Part shown: one piece after another, positions 48,748 to 57,673 of the stretch
How the letters are laid out: every line of letters begins with the position of its first letter
Position numbering within the stretch: position 1 is the stretch's first letter
Origin: Paenibacillus sp. FSL R5-0623
GTDB lineage: Bacteria > Bacillota > Bacilli > Paenibacillales > Paenibacillaceae
DNA: 64,000 nucleotides
Assembly (NCBI RefSeq): GCF_037974265.1
Contig: NZ_CP150233.1
Span: 3,410,001-3,474,000 of the forward strand
Direction: 5' to 3'
Translations under genes and position numbers: made by a program
The notes under the pieces: generated by a model
Seen by the model: the letters and a program-made list of their open reading frames with translations, nothing else
Databases searched by the model: none
Told to the model about the DNA's origin: nothing

Positions 48748-48995
48748 TCATAGTTTATGAGAGTATTCGCTAAGTTCTTCCTCAATATGGTAATTATCTA
48801 TAACAGATTTAAGAGCATTGAAGTTCGGTCTGCAAATAGCAGGTGCAGGGGCTAACCCTAGACTGCGATTGAAAGGAACTGTTGCTGTACAGTTACCGCT
48901 GACTCTGGTTGGTACTACAATTACCATAGTAAGAGGGACTTTGGCCACAGATCCGGTTTTATATACTCAGCAACATCCACATTCGGGTTGAGCAT
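48748..48995 (-). pseudogene. Frameshifted small protein gene
   Basis: The true start is the ATG at 48995, which has GGAGGTG 4-6 nt upstream and begins MLNPNVDVAEYIK. That frame stops after about 24 codons. A shift in the A run near 48957-48960 (one A too few) joins it to the frame TGSVAKVPLTMVIVVPTRV that runs to 48748. The product would be about 82 residues with two Cys. The family is not recognised. It is either a real mutation or a sequencing error in the A run. Confidence 0.5.
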
Positions 48996-49048
48996 GCTGC
49001 ACCTCCAATCATCACATTCTCAGAAGTTGATTTTCGATCCACCAAAAT

Positions 49049-49098
49049 TACCCAGCAAGTTAACCTATACTGCATTTGTCAGCTCAACTTGCTGGGTA
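49049..49098. repeat. 13-bp perfect inverted repeat, 24 bases apart
   Basis: TACCCAGCAAGTT at 49049-49061 and its reverse complement at 49086-49098. It lies in a gene-free stretch (48996-49855), and could be an RNA stem or an old element end. The rest of that stretch holds the two hairpins listed next and no gene. Confidence 0.5.
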
Positions 49099-49377
49099 CA
49101 GTTCGTGTAGGTCCTGAGAACTATGATGGACTTTTTGTTTCCGACCGATTTGCACATGTGATATTTCTTAGTTCCCTAGAAGCTTCATACCAGTAGGGCC
49201 TTTTTTTAGTTTGTTTTGTACAGATATTGAATTGATGCATATCATATTAAGGTAGACATTGAGTCTACCTTCTGTGGTAAAGGGTTATCCCGCCGATTCA
49301 CCCCCGGCGGGCGATGTTATTGTACAAGCTAATCTGGTGAGCAGCTAATTGCGGCAGCCAGCTACTAGTCAGTTGTC

Positions 49378-49415
49378 TTTTCATTAAGCTAACGGAAACG
49401 TTAGCTTAATGAAAA
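49378..49415. terminator. 17-bp perfect hairpin
   Basis: TTTTCATTAAGCTAACG pairs perfectly with 49399-49415 around a 4-base GAAA loop. It is flanked by T and A runs, so it can terminate transcription in both directions. No gene ends right before it, so it may serve a decayed gene. Confidence 0.6.
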
Positions 49416-49463
49416 AAAGAATCAACGTGATCAACTGCGGTTTACAACTAACGATGACAATAG

Positions 49464-49511
49464 GGATCGTTGCAGAAATGCTAACGATCCTTTTTTGTAT
49501 ACCTTTACGGA
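49464..49511 (+). repeat. Terminator-bearing repeat, copy 1
   Basis: A hairpin (GGATCGTTGCAG... with ...CTAACGATCC) and six T residues are followed by GTATACCTTTA. A nearly identical block of about 50 bases is found at 50961-51010. Here it lies before the small gene at 49856. Confidence 0.65.
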
Positions 49512-49855
49512 GGTTAAAGACAATCCCACGCTTTATGAAAATATGAAAATAAGTCAAACAAGCTAATGATACCCAGTGAACTCCCTCTACATCATTAGCT
49601 TGTTTTTATCTAGAAAAGTTTCACTCAAAAAGAAAATAAATACACATAAAACCAATATATAATAGAATAATCTTAGATAAATAGTTATTATTGTTTTTTT
49701 TGTAATTTAAACAATAAATTTCATTTATCAAATTCTAAAGTATATTGAAAGGACTGATGCCATGTTATAAGCGAGAATTCACTACCTCGTGATTTTTGTT
49801 CTAATTATGTACCATGCTATATTATCGCTAAAAGAGCTTAGTATGGAGGATATAA

Positions 49856-50185
49856 ATGTTAATTTTAAAAAAAAATGAACTTACAGGACACGATGTCTTT
49901 GAATTTATGCAAGGGCAACTAAATAGAACACATTGGCTAGAAAGTTCAATTTACATGACAGAAGAAGTAATAGGTGAAACAGGGTTTGTTGAAGTATTGA
50001 CCACTACTTTAGTGGATTTTAACTATTACGGTCCCACAGAAGTTAGAAAAAACGATTGGGAAAATATCAAACAAATTGTACTGTCATCTGATTCTATATC
50101 AATGAAACAACTATTAACAGAAATTGATGAATGGGCAATTGTCTGCTTCAAGAACTACCCTTGCTTCACTATATGCGGAGTGTAA
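49856..50185 (+). CDS. Small acidic protein, candidate immunity protein
   Basis: The 109-residue protein has GGAGG 8 nt before its ATG. It is acidic, without signal peptide or membrane helix (ELTGHDVFEFMQGQLNRTHW). No family is recognised. It ends 25 bases before a secreted protein with a toxin-like C-terminal domain. A small cytoplasmic protein directly coupled to an exported toxin is typical of immunity proteins, although these more often follow the toxin gene. Confidence 0.5.
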   Translation: MLILKKNELTGHDVFEFMQGQLNRTHWLESSIYMTEEVIGETGFVEVLTTTLVDFNYYGPTEVRKNDWENIKQIVLSSDSISMKQLLTEIDEWAIVCFKNYPCFTICGV

Positions 50186-50210
50186 TCTAAAATTAAGAAG
50201 TGTTCTATGA

Positions 50211-50927
50211 ATGAATAAAAAAATTATTAGTTCTCTTTTGGCGCTTATATTGTTATTTTCCATCAGCACATCTGTATTTGCAGAGGATCTTGCTTCTAAT
50301 ACTAATGATCCCTATGCACCAACAGTTACATATGAACAAAATGGAAGCCTTCGAGCTCCCAATGGAATACCGATTACAGTATCTCCTTCTTACAGTAGCT
50401 TGGGAGTGTTCGTTGGGAATATTGGTGTAGATGCATTGGATAATGTAACAGTGAGTGGTACCGCAACTGATTATGGCGCTTTAGCTCCTAAATCAGGAAA
50501 AGTACCTGCAGTAGTTGGAAAAACATTTGTTTGGAACGTACCTATGACTAAAACGACAATGGTCTACGATGTTAAAATAAAAGTTATTGACGGTAGCGGC
50601 ACGAGGAATTTAACAGGTAATGCCCGATTGGAGTATTCAGAAGCACAATTGGCTTCTCTAAATTGGCATAAAGGTTCATTTGTCGATCGTAGGAAGTCTC
50701 TAGATCACCACTTTGATAAGCATAAGGGTGAAGTAGGTGCAAGAAATTTATATGCATATTTATTAGATGCTGGTACTACTAGAGAAGATGCTATAGCAAA
50801 CCCCAATGATTATAATGAAACTGAAAGTTTTGGCGCAACTCGCGCACATAAATACAAACACAAAACTAATGGAAAGTTTGTAATTTTAGCTGATTCCGGA
50901 AAAGGAATCTTAAGTTTCGGTAGGTAG
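50211..50927 (+). CDS. Secreted protein with BECR-like nuclease toxin domain at the C-terminus
   Basis: Residues 1-24 are a classical signal peptide (MNKKIISSLLALILLF... ending VFA). Residues 30-140 are a beta-rich region of unknown role. Residues 150-238 follow the template of many polymorphic-toxin tails: a His-Phe-x-Lys-His core (His167, Lys170, His171), Gly-Ala and Tyr-x-Tyr-Leu, then TNGKFVIL and GILSF near the end. This template is known from barnase/EndoU/colicin-like RNase tails. The match is from memory of the pattern, so the nuclease call is moderate. The gene before it may give immunity. Confidence 0.55.
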   Translation: MNKKIISSLLALILLFSISTSVFAEDLASNTNDPYAPTVTYEQNGSLRAPNGIPITVSPSYSSLGVFVGNIGVDALDNVTVSGTATDYGALAPKSGKVPAVVGKTFVWNVPMTKTTMVYDVKIKVIDGSGTRNLTGNARLEYSEAQLASLNWHKGSFVDRRKSLDHHFDKHKGEVGARNLYAYLLDAGTTREDAIANPNDYNETESFGATRAHKYKHKTNGKFVILADSGKGILSFGR

Positions 50928-50960
50928 TTCTAAAATCTTAAATAGCTAGCCACCATTCTT

Positions 50961-51010
50961 GGATCGTTGCAGATATGCTGACGATCCTTTTTTTTGTATA
51001 CCTTTAAGGA
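50961..51010 (+). repeat. Terminator-bearing repeat, copy 2
   Basis: This is the second copy of the block at 49464-49511: GGATCGTTGCAG, CTGACGATCC, an eight-T run, then GTATACCTTTA. It ends the toxin-like gene, so the stretch 49464-51010 with both genes is bracketed by the two copies. Confidence 0.7.
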
Positions 51011-51016
51011 CAGAGA

Positions 51017-51046
51017 AAAGAAGCTTAGTGTTAACTAAGCTTCTTT
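51017..51046. terminator. Second hairpin after the toxin-like gene
   Basis: AAAGAAGCTTAGT pairs perfectly with ACTAAGCTTCTTT around a 4-base loop (51030-51033). It could act in both directions. Confidence 0.65.
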
Positions 51047-51171
51047 GAAAAAGGCGATTTATTGGGATTATGCTTTAATCTGCATTATACAAAACTCTAT
51101 GAATACCGTCTTGTACTTTGTTGCTATGTCTCATCTCAAAATAGATAAGACTCAGTAAGACAGTTTTCAGC

Positions 51172-52010
51172 ACTAGGGCATGTCTTCAAACTGATTAAAT
51201 GGTAATAGATGGGTTAATTATTTTAAATGAATACACGATACGAAATTCACGAGAGACAATGGCGGCTAATTCAAGATTTGTTTCCACCTGAACGAAAACC
51301 ACAAGGAGGACGTCCCGCAGTGGACAATCGAATCATGTTAAACGCGATGCTATGGGTAGCTCGTTCAGGTGCCCCTTGGCGTGATCTGCCAGACCATTTC
51401 CCCAATTGGAAATCCGTCTACACCCGCTTTCGGCGTTGGCAGAAAGCGGGCATTTGGGATGAAGTGTTAAAGCATGTTTCCCTAGATTCTGACGAGGAAA
51501 GCGTGATGATTGACGCCACGATTGTGCGGGTTCACCAGCATGGATCAGGCGCAAAAGGGGGCAAAGCAAGCAAGCGATCGGACGTTCCCGGGGTGGATTA
51601 AGCACGAAAATTCATGCGGTAGTTGACGCGTTAGGAAATCCACTGCGCTTCGACTTGACTGGAGGTGAAGCGCATGACTCCGTCCAAGGTTTCAACATCC
51701 TTAAAAGCATGATACTGACCCGGAAGCAAGTCCTAGCCGATCGAGCGTATGATACGAATGCCATTCGGGCCTTTTTGAAGGAACAACAGGCCATACCGGT
51801 TATTCCCGGAAAGAAAAATCGCCGAACGACCCTAAAATATGATCGGGATGTCTACAAAGAGCGCCATTTGGTGGAATGCTTCTTTAATAAAGTAAAGAAT
51901 TATCGTCGTTTAGCCACTCGTTATGATAAATTAGCGTGCACGTTCAAGTCTTTTTTGGCCTTGGCATCCATTATGGTGTGGCTTGCTTGAGTTTGAAGAC
52001 ACGCCCTAGT
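51172..52010 (+). mobile_element. IS5-family element, IS427-like, apparently complete
   Basis: The ends are inverted repeats (ACTAGGGCATGTCTTCAAAC at 51172-51191 and its match at 51991-52010, one mismatch). If the repeats begin at GGGC, each end is flanked by TA, which could be the target duplication. The element is 839 bp and carries one transposase gene in two frames. The decayed relative at 34897 is in the opposite orientation. Confidence 0.9.
51227..51990 (+). CDS. IS5-family transposase made by -1 frameshifting
   Basis: The first frame (51227-51601) encodes the N-terminal helix-turn-helix and first catalytic part (RQWRLIQDLF; SGAPWRDLP; MIDATIVRVHQH). The second frame, ending at 51990, carries GRSRGGLSTKIHAVVDALGN, the RAYDT motif and the final YRRLATRYDK with the Glu region. 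The frames overlap, and the A4G5 run at 51553-51561 is a typical slippery site for a -1 shift. This is the normal expression mode of the IS427 group, so the gene is probably active rather than broken. Confidence 0.88.
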
Positions 52011-52065
52011 CAAATCAGGAATAATTATGTAAACTTGTGATATTCAAACAAGAGGAGTGAATTCA

Positions 52066-52160
52066 ATGTCTAACAAGGTGATTTTGCTTTAGGTTCACAG
52101 AAGGATATTTGCGTTACAGGGATTCCTTTTGTGGACATTGCAGTGCGGGAAACCGTCTAA
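52066..52160 (+). pseudogene. Possible frameshifted gene end next to the IS element
   Basis: An ATG at 52066 has a good AGAGGAG site but its frame stops after eight codons. The neighbouring frame reads GDFALGSQKDICVTGIPFVD and stops at 52160. Together this looks like a short remnant with an indel. The family is not recognised. Confidence 0.3.
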
Positions 52161-53253
52161 ACAATGTTTACTGGAGGAGATTATTATTAATTTTAACGAA
52201 GCTGTTAACATCAGCAATACACATGTACTGACGCTAGTACCCCAGCTGTTTCATCTGGAGGGTTACAATATTCAGCTTATTCCGCCTCATGAGGGTGGAC
52301 GTAATGTCGTTTACACTTGCGAGCAAGAGGGGCGTGAATCGCTAATTCTACGGGTGTCTTTTTTGCCTGACAGAAAGCGGGAAGATTACATTGCCGAACT
52401 GGAGTATGTCCGGTATCTGTTTGAGCACGGTGCAAGTGTCTCGAATGTAGTGAGCTCGAAAAAGGGTTATTTGTTAGAAGAGATCACTTATGATGAGCAT
52501 ACGTTCTTTATCTGTATGTTTGTGAAGGCCACAGGGAAGTTGCTGGTAGAAAACCATTATCAGTACCGTGAAGGGGTCCCACTTAGCGAATACTATTATA
52601 ATAGCGGAAAAGTTCTGGGCAGAATGCATCAATTATCGAAAGGGTACACTCCCGTGCATCGCCGGCATCATTTGATTGACAATTACAGCGGTGAATATAT
52701 CGATAACCTGGTACCTGAATCATTCCCTCTGCTTAAGGAGAAGATGGTTGAGCTTCTGAATACCTTACAAGGTTTGGATACAAACCAAGAGATATTCGGC
52801 ATGATTCATTTCGATTATAATGACGGGAATTACTCGATCGATTTTGATACCGGTCAGATCACCGTGTATGATTTTGATAATTCATGCTTCGGTTGGTATA
52901 TGTATGATCTGGCAGATCTATGGACACACGGCGTCGGCTGGATTCAATTTGAGCCGGATGCGGATAAACGCAAACAGTTCATGGATGACTATTTCCAAAC
53001 CGCCCTCGCTGGATATACTTCCGAAACCAAGATCGAAGATTCGATGCTGGAGAAGCTGCCTTTATTTATTCAAGTCACTCTCTTGGAGAATATTCTAGGT
53101 CAATTTGAGGAAATGCAGCGTGCTGGCGAAGAACCGGAAGCTAACGAAGAACTGTTGTATCTCATTAAATGTCTGGAAGAGGATATACCGTATAAAGGAT
53201 TTTTCCATGAGATGTATTCCACTGAAGCTCCTTTTGAGTATGAGGGACGCTGA
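52129..53253 (+). CDS. Aminoglycoside-phosphotransferase-type kinase (SrkA/HSK-like)
   Basis: The protein has the APH/choline-kinase fold. The nucleotide-binding Lys region is near RESLILRVSF. The catalytic Brenner motif is HFDYNDGNY (variant of HGDxxxxN) and the metal-binding Asp is in ITVYDFDNSCFGW. Family members phosphorylate small hydroxyl compounds or protein Ser. The start is uncertain: the TTG at 52129 has no ribosome binding site, while GGAGGAG at 52173-52179 points to an ATT codon at 52186 as a rare start or a mutated ATG. No nearby gene shows its substrate. Confidence 0.8.
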   Translation: MWTLQCGKPSKQCLLEEIIINFNEAVNISNTHVLTLVPQLFHLEGYNIQLIPPHEGGRNVVYTCEQEGRESLILRVSFLPDRKREDYIAELEYVRYLFEHGASVSNVVSSKKGYLLEEITYDEHTFFICMFVKATGKLLVENHYQYREGVPLSEYYYNSGKVLGRMHQLSKGYTPVHRRHHLIDNYSGEYIDNLVPESFPLLKEKMVELLNTLQGLDTNQEIFGMIHFDYNDGNYSIDFDTGQITVYDFDNSCFGWYMYDLADLWTHGVGWIQFEPDADKRKQFMDDYFQTALAGYTSETKIEDSMLEKLPLFIQVTLLENILGQFEEMQRAGEEPEANEELLYLIKCLEEDIPYKGFFHEMYSTEAPFEYEGR

Positions 53254-53305
53254 AGGGACCTTTACGTAAACTAAGCCATGAATAACCAAGGATTCATCGA
53301 GTGTG

Positions 53306-53338
53306 GAGGCAGCCGGATCGACCGGGTGCCTCTTTGTT
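53306..53338. terminator. Terminator between the kinase and AraC genes
   Basis: GAGGCA-CCGG pairs with CCGG-TGCCTC (one internal G-G mismatch, 5-nt loop), followed by TTTGTTTG. Confidence 0.7.
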
Positions 53339-53351
53339 TGTCTGCGGCATG

Positions 53352-54182
53352 TTATTCAAATTTGGAAGGAGGCACGTTGTAGAATTTTTTGAATGCTTTG
53401 GAGAACGTAAAGGGATCGGGATAGCCCAGAAATCCGGCAATTTGCTGGATCGTATATTTTTTCTCGTACAGATAGTCTCTGGCCCGGTTCATTTTGATCT
53501 GATTGATGTACTGCCCCGGTGTAATACCCAGAATTTTCTTGAACAAAGAAATAAAATATTTCTCTGAGACGCCGGCAATGTCTGCAAGCTCATTAACTCG
53601 GATGGCACGATGGAGATTCGCATCCACGTAGGGAAACACATTCTGAAGAACCTCCAAACTTCCTTCGATTTTCCTCAGTTTTCGGTCTTTCAGAAACACA
53701 CCATGATACAGGCCTTGCCTGTATAATTCAAAAATTTTGGCGATGACGAGAAGCAGAGAGGCTTTCAAGTAAAGTGGACTTCCGGAAGCACCGCTACTCT
53801 GCTTGAACCTTCGATAGGACGAAGTGAACAGCGTTGATTCCTCTTGAATCAGATTGCCAGATACAATGCCAGGGAGTTGAAACTCGCCGAGAATTCGCTT
53901 TTGCTCAGCGATGCTGAAATCAAAATGCATGTATATGAATCGGCACAACTCTCCTGTCGTGGAAGCAGTGTAGGGCATATCCGGATAAAAAAACACCACG
54001 TCACCCGGTTCTGCCTTATGCTCGATTCCATCGATGGTAATCTGCACGGAGCCTGCTGTAATGAACCACAGATCATAATCGGAATGAGACTTGTGTTCCG
54101 TCCAAGTGCTGTCGTGCGTTTGTTCCAAATAAGAGCTCATGCGAAGTGTGATATACTCCGAAAGTTCATCGATTATACTCAT
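53352..54182 (-). CDS. AraC-family transcriptional regulator
   Basis: An N-terminal cupin sugar-sensing domain (WFITAGSVQITIDG, then PGDVVFFYPDMPY) is followed by a C-terminal double helix-turn-helix (RVNELADIAGVSEKYFISLF-type, then TIQQIAGFLGYPDPFTFSKA). The ATG at 54182 has AGGA 9 nt upstream; an ATG at 54203 is also possible. It is divergent from the GH4 glycosidase gene and is the likely activator of it. Confidence 0.88.
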   Translation of the reverse strand: MSIIDELSEYITLRMSSYLEQTHDSTWTEHKSHSDYDLWFITAGSVQITIDGIEHKAEPGDVVFFYPDMPYTASTTGELCRFIYMHFDFSIAEQKRILGEFQLPGIVSGNLIQEESTLFTSSYRRFKQSSGASGSPLYLKASLLLVIAKIFELYRQGLYHGVFLKDRKLRKIEGSLEVLQNVFPYVDANLHRAIRVNELADIAGVSEKYFISLFKKILGITPGQYINQIKMNRARDYLYEKKYTIQQIAGFLGYPDPFTFSKAFKKFYNVPPSKFE

Positions 54183-54379
54183 ATTCACAGTTCCTGCATG
54201 CATCTAATCCAAACCATTCCTCTCTACTTTATGACATCCTTTATATTTTACTATCATAACAAAGGTTTTTCTTCTTGTTAATCATCGTACTATATGACAT
54301 GCATTGAAAACTATCACACATTCCGATTCCAGCCCACTCACCTATAATGAACTTATATCGTTACGAGGAGGGGTTATTG

Positions 54380-55786
54380 ATGAATGCTACAAGTACACAG
54401 CATCCAAAGGTAGTCGTTATTGGGGCGGGCAGCCTGTTTTTTGGTCGTCAGTCCATCTGGCAGATGGTTCACTCCCCATATTTGAATCAGGGAACGTTGG
54501 CTTTGGTGGATACGGACGAGGAACGGCTCTCGAAAATGGTAACACTAGCGGAAATGGTCGCCAAGGAGAACAACGTATCCCTAAAGATTGAGGGTTCAGT
54601 GGACCGCAGACAGGTACTTCCGGGAGCCGACTTCGTTGTGCTCAGCTTTGCGGAAGAATCGGTGAAATATCGGGGCATCGACTGCCAGGTTTCTCTAAAG
54701 TATGGGATTCGCATGTGTTCCGGCGATACGATTGGCCCTGGAGGAATCTTTCGCGCGATGCGGGAGCTACCGGTTATTATGGAATGCGCCAAAGACATTG
54801 AGGAGTTGTGTCCGGATGCGTGGGTGATCAATTATATTAATCCGTCCACCGTGCACGGTATCGCTCTACATCGTTATGCACCCAATCTCAAATCATTTGC
54901 GCTGTGCGATAGTCATCATATGCCGCATAAGAAAGCCTATTATGCCGTACGAGCCGGAATCATCAAAAATACAAGCCAGTTCACCGCAGAAATAGACCAG
55001 AAATTCGATTTTCGCATCGCTGGTGTCAATCATTTCACTTGGCTGCTCAAAGCAGAGTATGATGGAAAAAATGTGATGTCCACAATCGCAGAAGCCATGC
55101 GCAAGATGGCAGGTGAGGAGAATAACGGCGGCGATCGCGGCGCAAAAGCTCTGTATAACGATGCGATTACCTACGAACTGTATGATATTTTCGGAATCAT
55201 TCCCACTTGCACAGCGCATACGAAGGAATACGTGCGGTATTGGCAGGGTCTTGGCAAAACTTCGGACACTATTCCGCCGTTATCAATCTGGGAGACAGAG
55301 GACAGGTATCAGCGCCACGATGAGATGTGGCAGCAGGTCGATGACTTCCTTACAGGAAACATCCCGATTGCCGATTACATGAGCACCTTCGGACCGGATC
55401 ATGCGACCGACATCATTGAGAATATGGTGGGGAACTTGGGCAAAAAGTTCTTCATCAATACGCTCAATCAAGGCGCGGTAACCAATATGAATAACGATTC
55501 GTTCCTGGAACTCCTGTGCGATGTAGATATGGATGGAGTGAAGCCACTCCATGTAGGCGAGATGCCACGTGGAATTAGAGGTATGCAAGAACTTGTACTG
55601 GATACGCATGAGCTTACGGTTGAAGCTGTTCTGGAACAGAGCTACGAGAAGCTGAGAAGGGCGATGCTCACTGACCCGCTCGTGAGTTCCATCAGTGACG
55701 CGGACAAGATCATCCATGAATTGTTGGAATTGGAGCGTAAGATGATTCCTGACGTTTGGTACAAGGACAGACTGCAGTATAGCTAA
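54380..55786 (+). CDS. GH4 family glycosidase (alpha-glucosidase/galactosidase type)
   Basis: GH4 enzymes use NAD+ and a metal ion to cleave glycosides by an oxidation-elimination route. The NAD-binding motif VVVIGAGSLFFGR is at residues 10-22. The NYINPST and CDSHH segments carry metal and catalytic residues, and VNHFTW follows. The 468-residue length is normal. The ATG at 54380 has GAGGAGG upstream. Variation in this family does not let me name the sugar; alpha-galactoside, alpha-glucoside or glucuronide are possible. Confidence 0.9.
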   Translation: MNATSTQHPKVVVIGAGSLFFGRQSIWQMVHSPYLNQGTLALVDTDEERLSKMVTLAEMVAKENNVSLKIEGSVDRRQVLPGADFVVLSFAEESVKYRGIDCQVSLKYGIRMCSGDTIGPGGIFRAMRELPVIMECAKDIEELCPDAWVINYINPSTVHGIALHRYAPNLKSFALCDSHHMPHKKAYYAVRAGIIKNTSQFTAEIDQKFDFRIAGVNHFTWLLKAEYDGKNVMSTIAEAMRKMAGEENNGGDRGAKALYNDAITYELYDIFGIIPTCTAHTKEYVRYWQGLGKTSDTIPPLSIWETEDRYQRHDEMWQQVDDFLTGNIPIADYMSTFGPDHATDIIENMVGNLGKKFFINTLNQGAVTNMNNDSFLELLCDVDMDGVKPLHVGEMPRGIRGMQELVLDTHELTVEAVLEQSYEKLRRAMLTDPLVSSISDADKIIHELLELERKMIPDVWYKDRLQYS

Positions 55787-55807
55787 GAATAAGATAATGA
55801 TAAAGAT

Positions 55808-55856
55808 AAAGACCACGTTGGCTCCTTCAAAGGACTAACGTTGGTCTTTGTTTTTT
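55808..55856 (+). terminator. Terminator after the GH4 gene
   Basis: A long nearly perfect stem (AAAGACCACGTTGG with the matching ACGTTGGTCTTT side) closes over CTTCAAAG, then a T run. Confidence 0.8.
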
Positions 55857-55874
55857 ATCATTTATCCAGACTTC

Positions 55875-56762
55875 CTACTCCACTTTAAACAATCCAGCAT
55901 GGTCTTCATAGTACGAAGTAATAAAATCACGAAATTCTCCAACAGCAGGAGATAACCATTTTTGTTTGACCCAGGAGAGGCTAATTGGATATATCGCGGA
56001 ATCATCAGCAATTTTTACATAACTTAACCCCAGTGTTCTACATACGGAGATCGGAAGCAACGCAACACCCTGGTTAAGTCTAATAATTTCGAGCAGGGTA
56101 TGAGAATCGACCTCAAATGCATGATTGGGCAGGAAACCTGCTTTTTCACAGAGCATGGTGGTAAATCGGCTGTACTCTTTATTATCTGCAAGGGAAATAA
56201 AGGGCTCATTTGCAACAACACTTAATGAAATGCTTGTCTCTCCGCCGTATGCATGATTCGTGGGCACAACCAGAACAATGTCCTCCTCAACAAGAACAAC
56301 ACTCTCAATCTCCTCATCCTGAATCGGATGCCCCGTAATCCCCAAATGCATGTCGCCTTTCTTCAAACCTGTAATAATTTCACTGCGGGTTCCAATACCC
56401 TGATGAAGCTTGGTTTCGGGGGAACCGTTGATGTAGTCACTAATGAGGCCAGTGAGAAATCGGGTATTCGTAATTGAGATCCTGATTGTATTGGATATTT
56501 GCTGTTCCTCCGTTTTAATCTCCATCTCTGCATTTTCAATTTCAATAAAAATCCTGTTCACATGTTTCAATAAAATTTCACCTGAGGAATTCAATTGAAT
56601 GTTTCGTCCTCTCCTATGAAATAGAGGAGTACCCAGTTCATCCTCAAGTCTTTTAATCGTCAAGCTCAGGGAAGGTTGAGCAATATTCAATTGCGCAGCT
56701 GCCTTGGAGATGTGTTCAGTATAGGCAACAGTCTGAAAATATTTGAGCTGAAGCAATTCCAT
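55875..56762 (-). CDS. LysR-family transcriptional regulator
   Basis: The 295-residue protein has a LysR helix-turn-helix at residues 1-60 (MELLQLKYFQTVAYTEHISK) and an effector domain. AAGGAG lies before the ATG. It is divergent from the acetoacetate-decarboxylase-like gene across a 151-bp A/T-rich region and probably controls it. Confidence 0.9.
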   Translation of the reverse strand: MELLQLKYFQTVAYTEHISKAAAQLNIAQPSLSLTIKRLEDELGTPLFHRRGRNIQLNSSGEILLKHVNRIFIEIENAEMEIKTEEQQISNTIRISITNTRFLTGLISDYINGSPETKLHQGIGTRSEIITGLKKGDMHLGITGHPIQDEEIESVVLVEEDIVLVVPTNHAYGGETSISLSVVANEPFISLADNKEYSRFTTMLCEKAGFLPNHAFEVDSHTLLEIIRLNQGVALLPISVCRTLGLSYVKIADDSAIYPISLSWVKQKWLSPAVGEFRDFITSYYEDHAGLFKVE

Positions 56763-56913
56763 TTATCTGCACTCCTTATTTATTCTGATAAATATATATA
56801 GTACTTATTATGTATTATATTAAATTGAAATATTGATGTAGAATTTTTTTATGAGATACAGATCAAATTTTAAATAACAAAATTCAACTAAATTTATAAG
56901 GTAGGTGTCTTTG

Positions 56914-57660
56914 ATGAAAATCGATGTGAATAACATAGCTAAAAATCTGAATACACCCCTAACGGCTCCGGCATACCCGATGCCACCGTACAGATTTGTG
57001 AATCGTGAATACTTGAATATTATTTACAGAACCGATGAAAAAGCGTTGCGGGCGGCCGTACCAGAACCACTAGATATTACGGAACCACTGGTTAAATTCG
57101 AAGTGATGTGGATGCCGGATGTTTCTGGACTGGGTGCTTATACCGAAGCTGGACAAGTTATCCCTGTGCAATTCAATGGGGAGGAAGGCGATTATGTGCA
57201 TTCGATGTACGTAGACAACTTCCCCGCAATTGCGAGTGGTCGAGAGCTCACCGCCTATCCGAAAAAGTTGGGCACACCCAAGTTGTATACCGATTCAGAT
57301 ACACTAGTTGGCACACTAGATTATGGAACGCTGCGTGTAGCCACGGCAACGATGGGATATAAACATGTGGAGATGGATAAAGAGTTGGCCAAACGTGAAA
57401 TATGCCGACCTAATTTTATGATTAAGATTGCTACGGACTATACCGGGAATTTAAGAATATGTGATCTGATCCGTACTCAAATTACGGACATCGAAGTGAA
57501 GGAAGCTTGGACAGGACCTGCCCGACTTCAACTGTTCGAACATGCGTTGGCACCTCTTGCAGATCTGCCTGTGTTGGAAGTGGTGTCCGCTTCTCATATC
57601 CTTACCAACCTAACCTTAAACGCTGCACAACCTGTATATAACTATCTGGAAGAAAAATAA
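56914..57660 (+). CDS. Acetoacetate decarboxylase-like enzyme
   Basis: The 248-residue protein belongs to the ADC family, in which an active-site Lys forms a Schiff base with a beta-keto acid and releases CO2. The family segments EVMWMPDVSGLGAYTEAGQV and ELTAYPKKLGTPKL are present; the second holds the probable Schiff-base Lys. The ATG at 56914 has AAGGTAGG upstream. It is 13 bases before a ketopantoate-reductase-like gene. The substrate could be acetoacetate or another keto acid. Confidence 0.88.
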   Translation: MKIDVNNIAKNLNTPLTAPAYPMPPYRFVNREYLNIIYRTDEKALRAAVPEPLDITEPLVKFEVMWMPDVSGLGAYTEAGQVIPVQFNGEEGDYVHSMYVDNFPAIASGRELTAYPKKLGTPKLYTDSDTLVGTLDYGTLRVATATMGYKHVEMDKELAKREICRPNFMIKIATDYTGNLRICDLIRTQITDIEVKEAWTGPARLQLFEHALAPLADLPVLEVVSASHILTNLTLNAAQPVYNYLEEK

Positions 57661-57673
57661 GGAGGAAATTAAA

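Noticed and set aside
51227..51990. The two-frame transposase as a broken pseudogene
   Set aside because: The overlap with an A4G5 slippery run is the usual programmed -1 frameshift of this IS group, and both ends of the element are intact.
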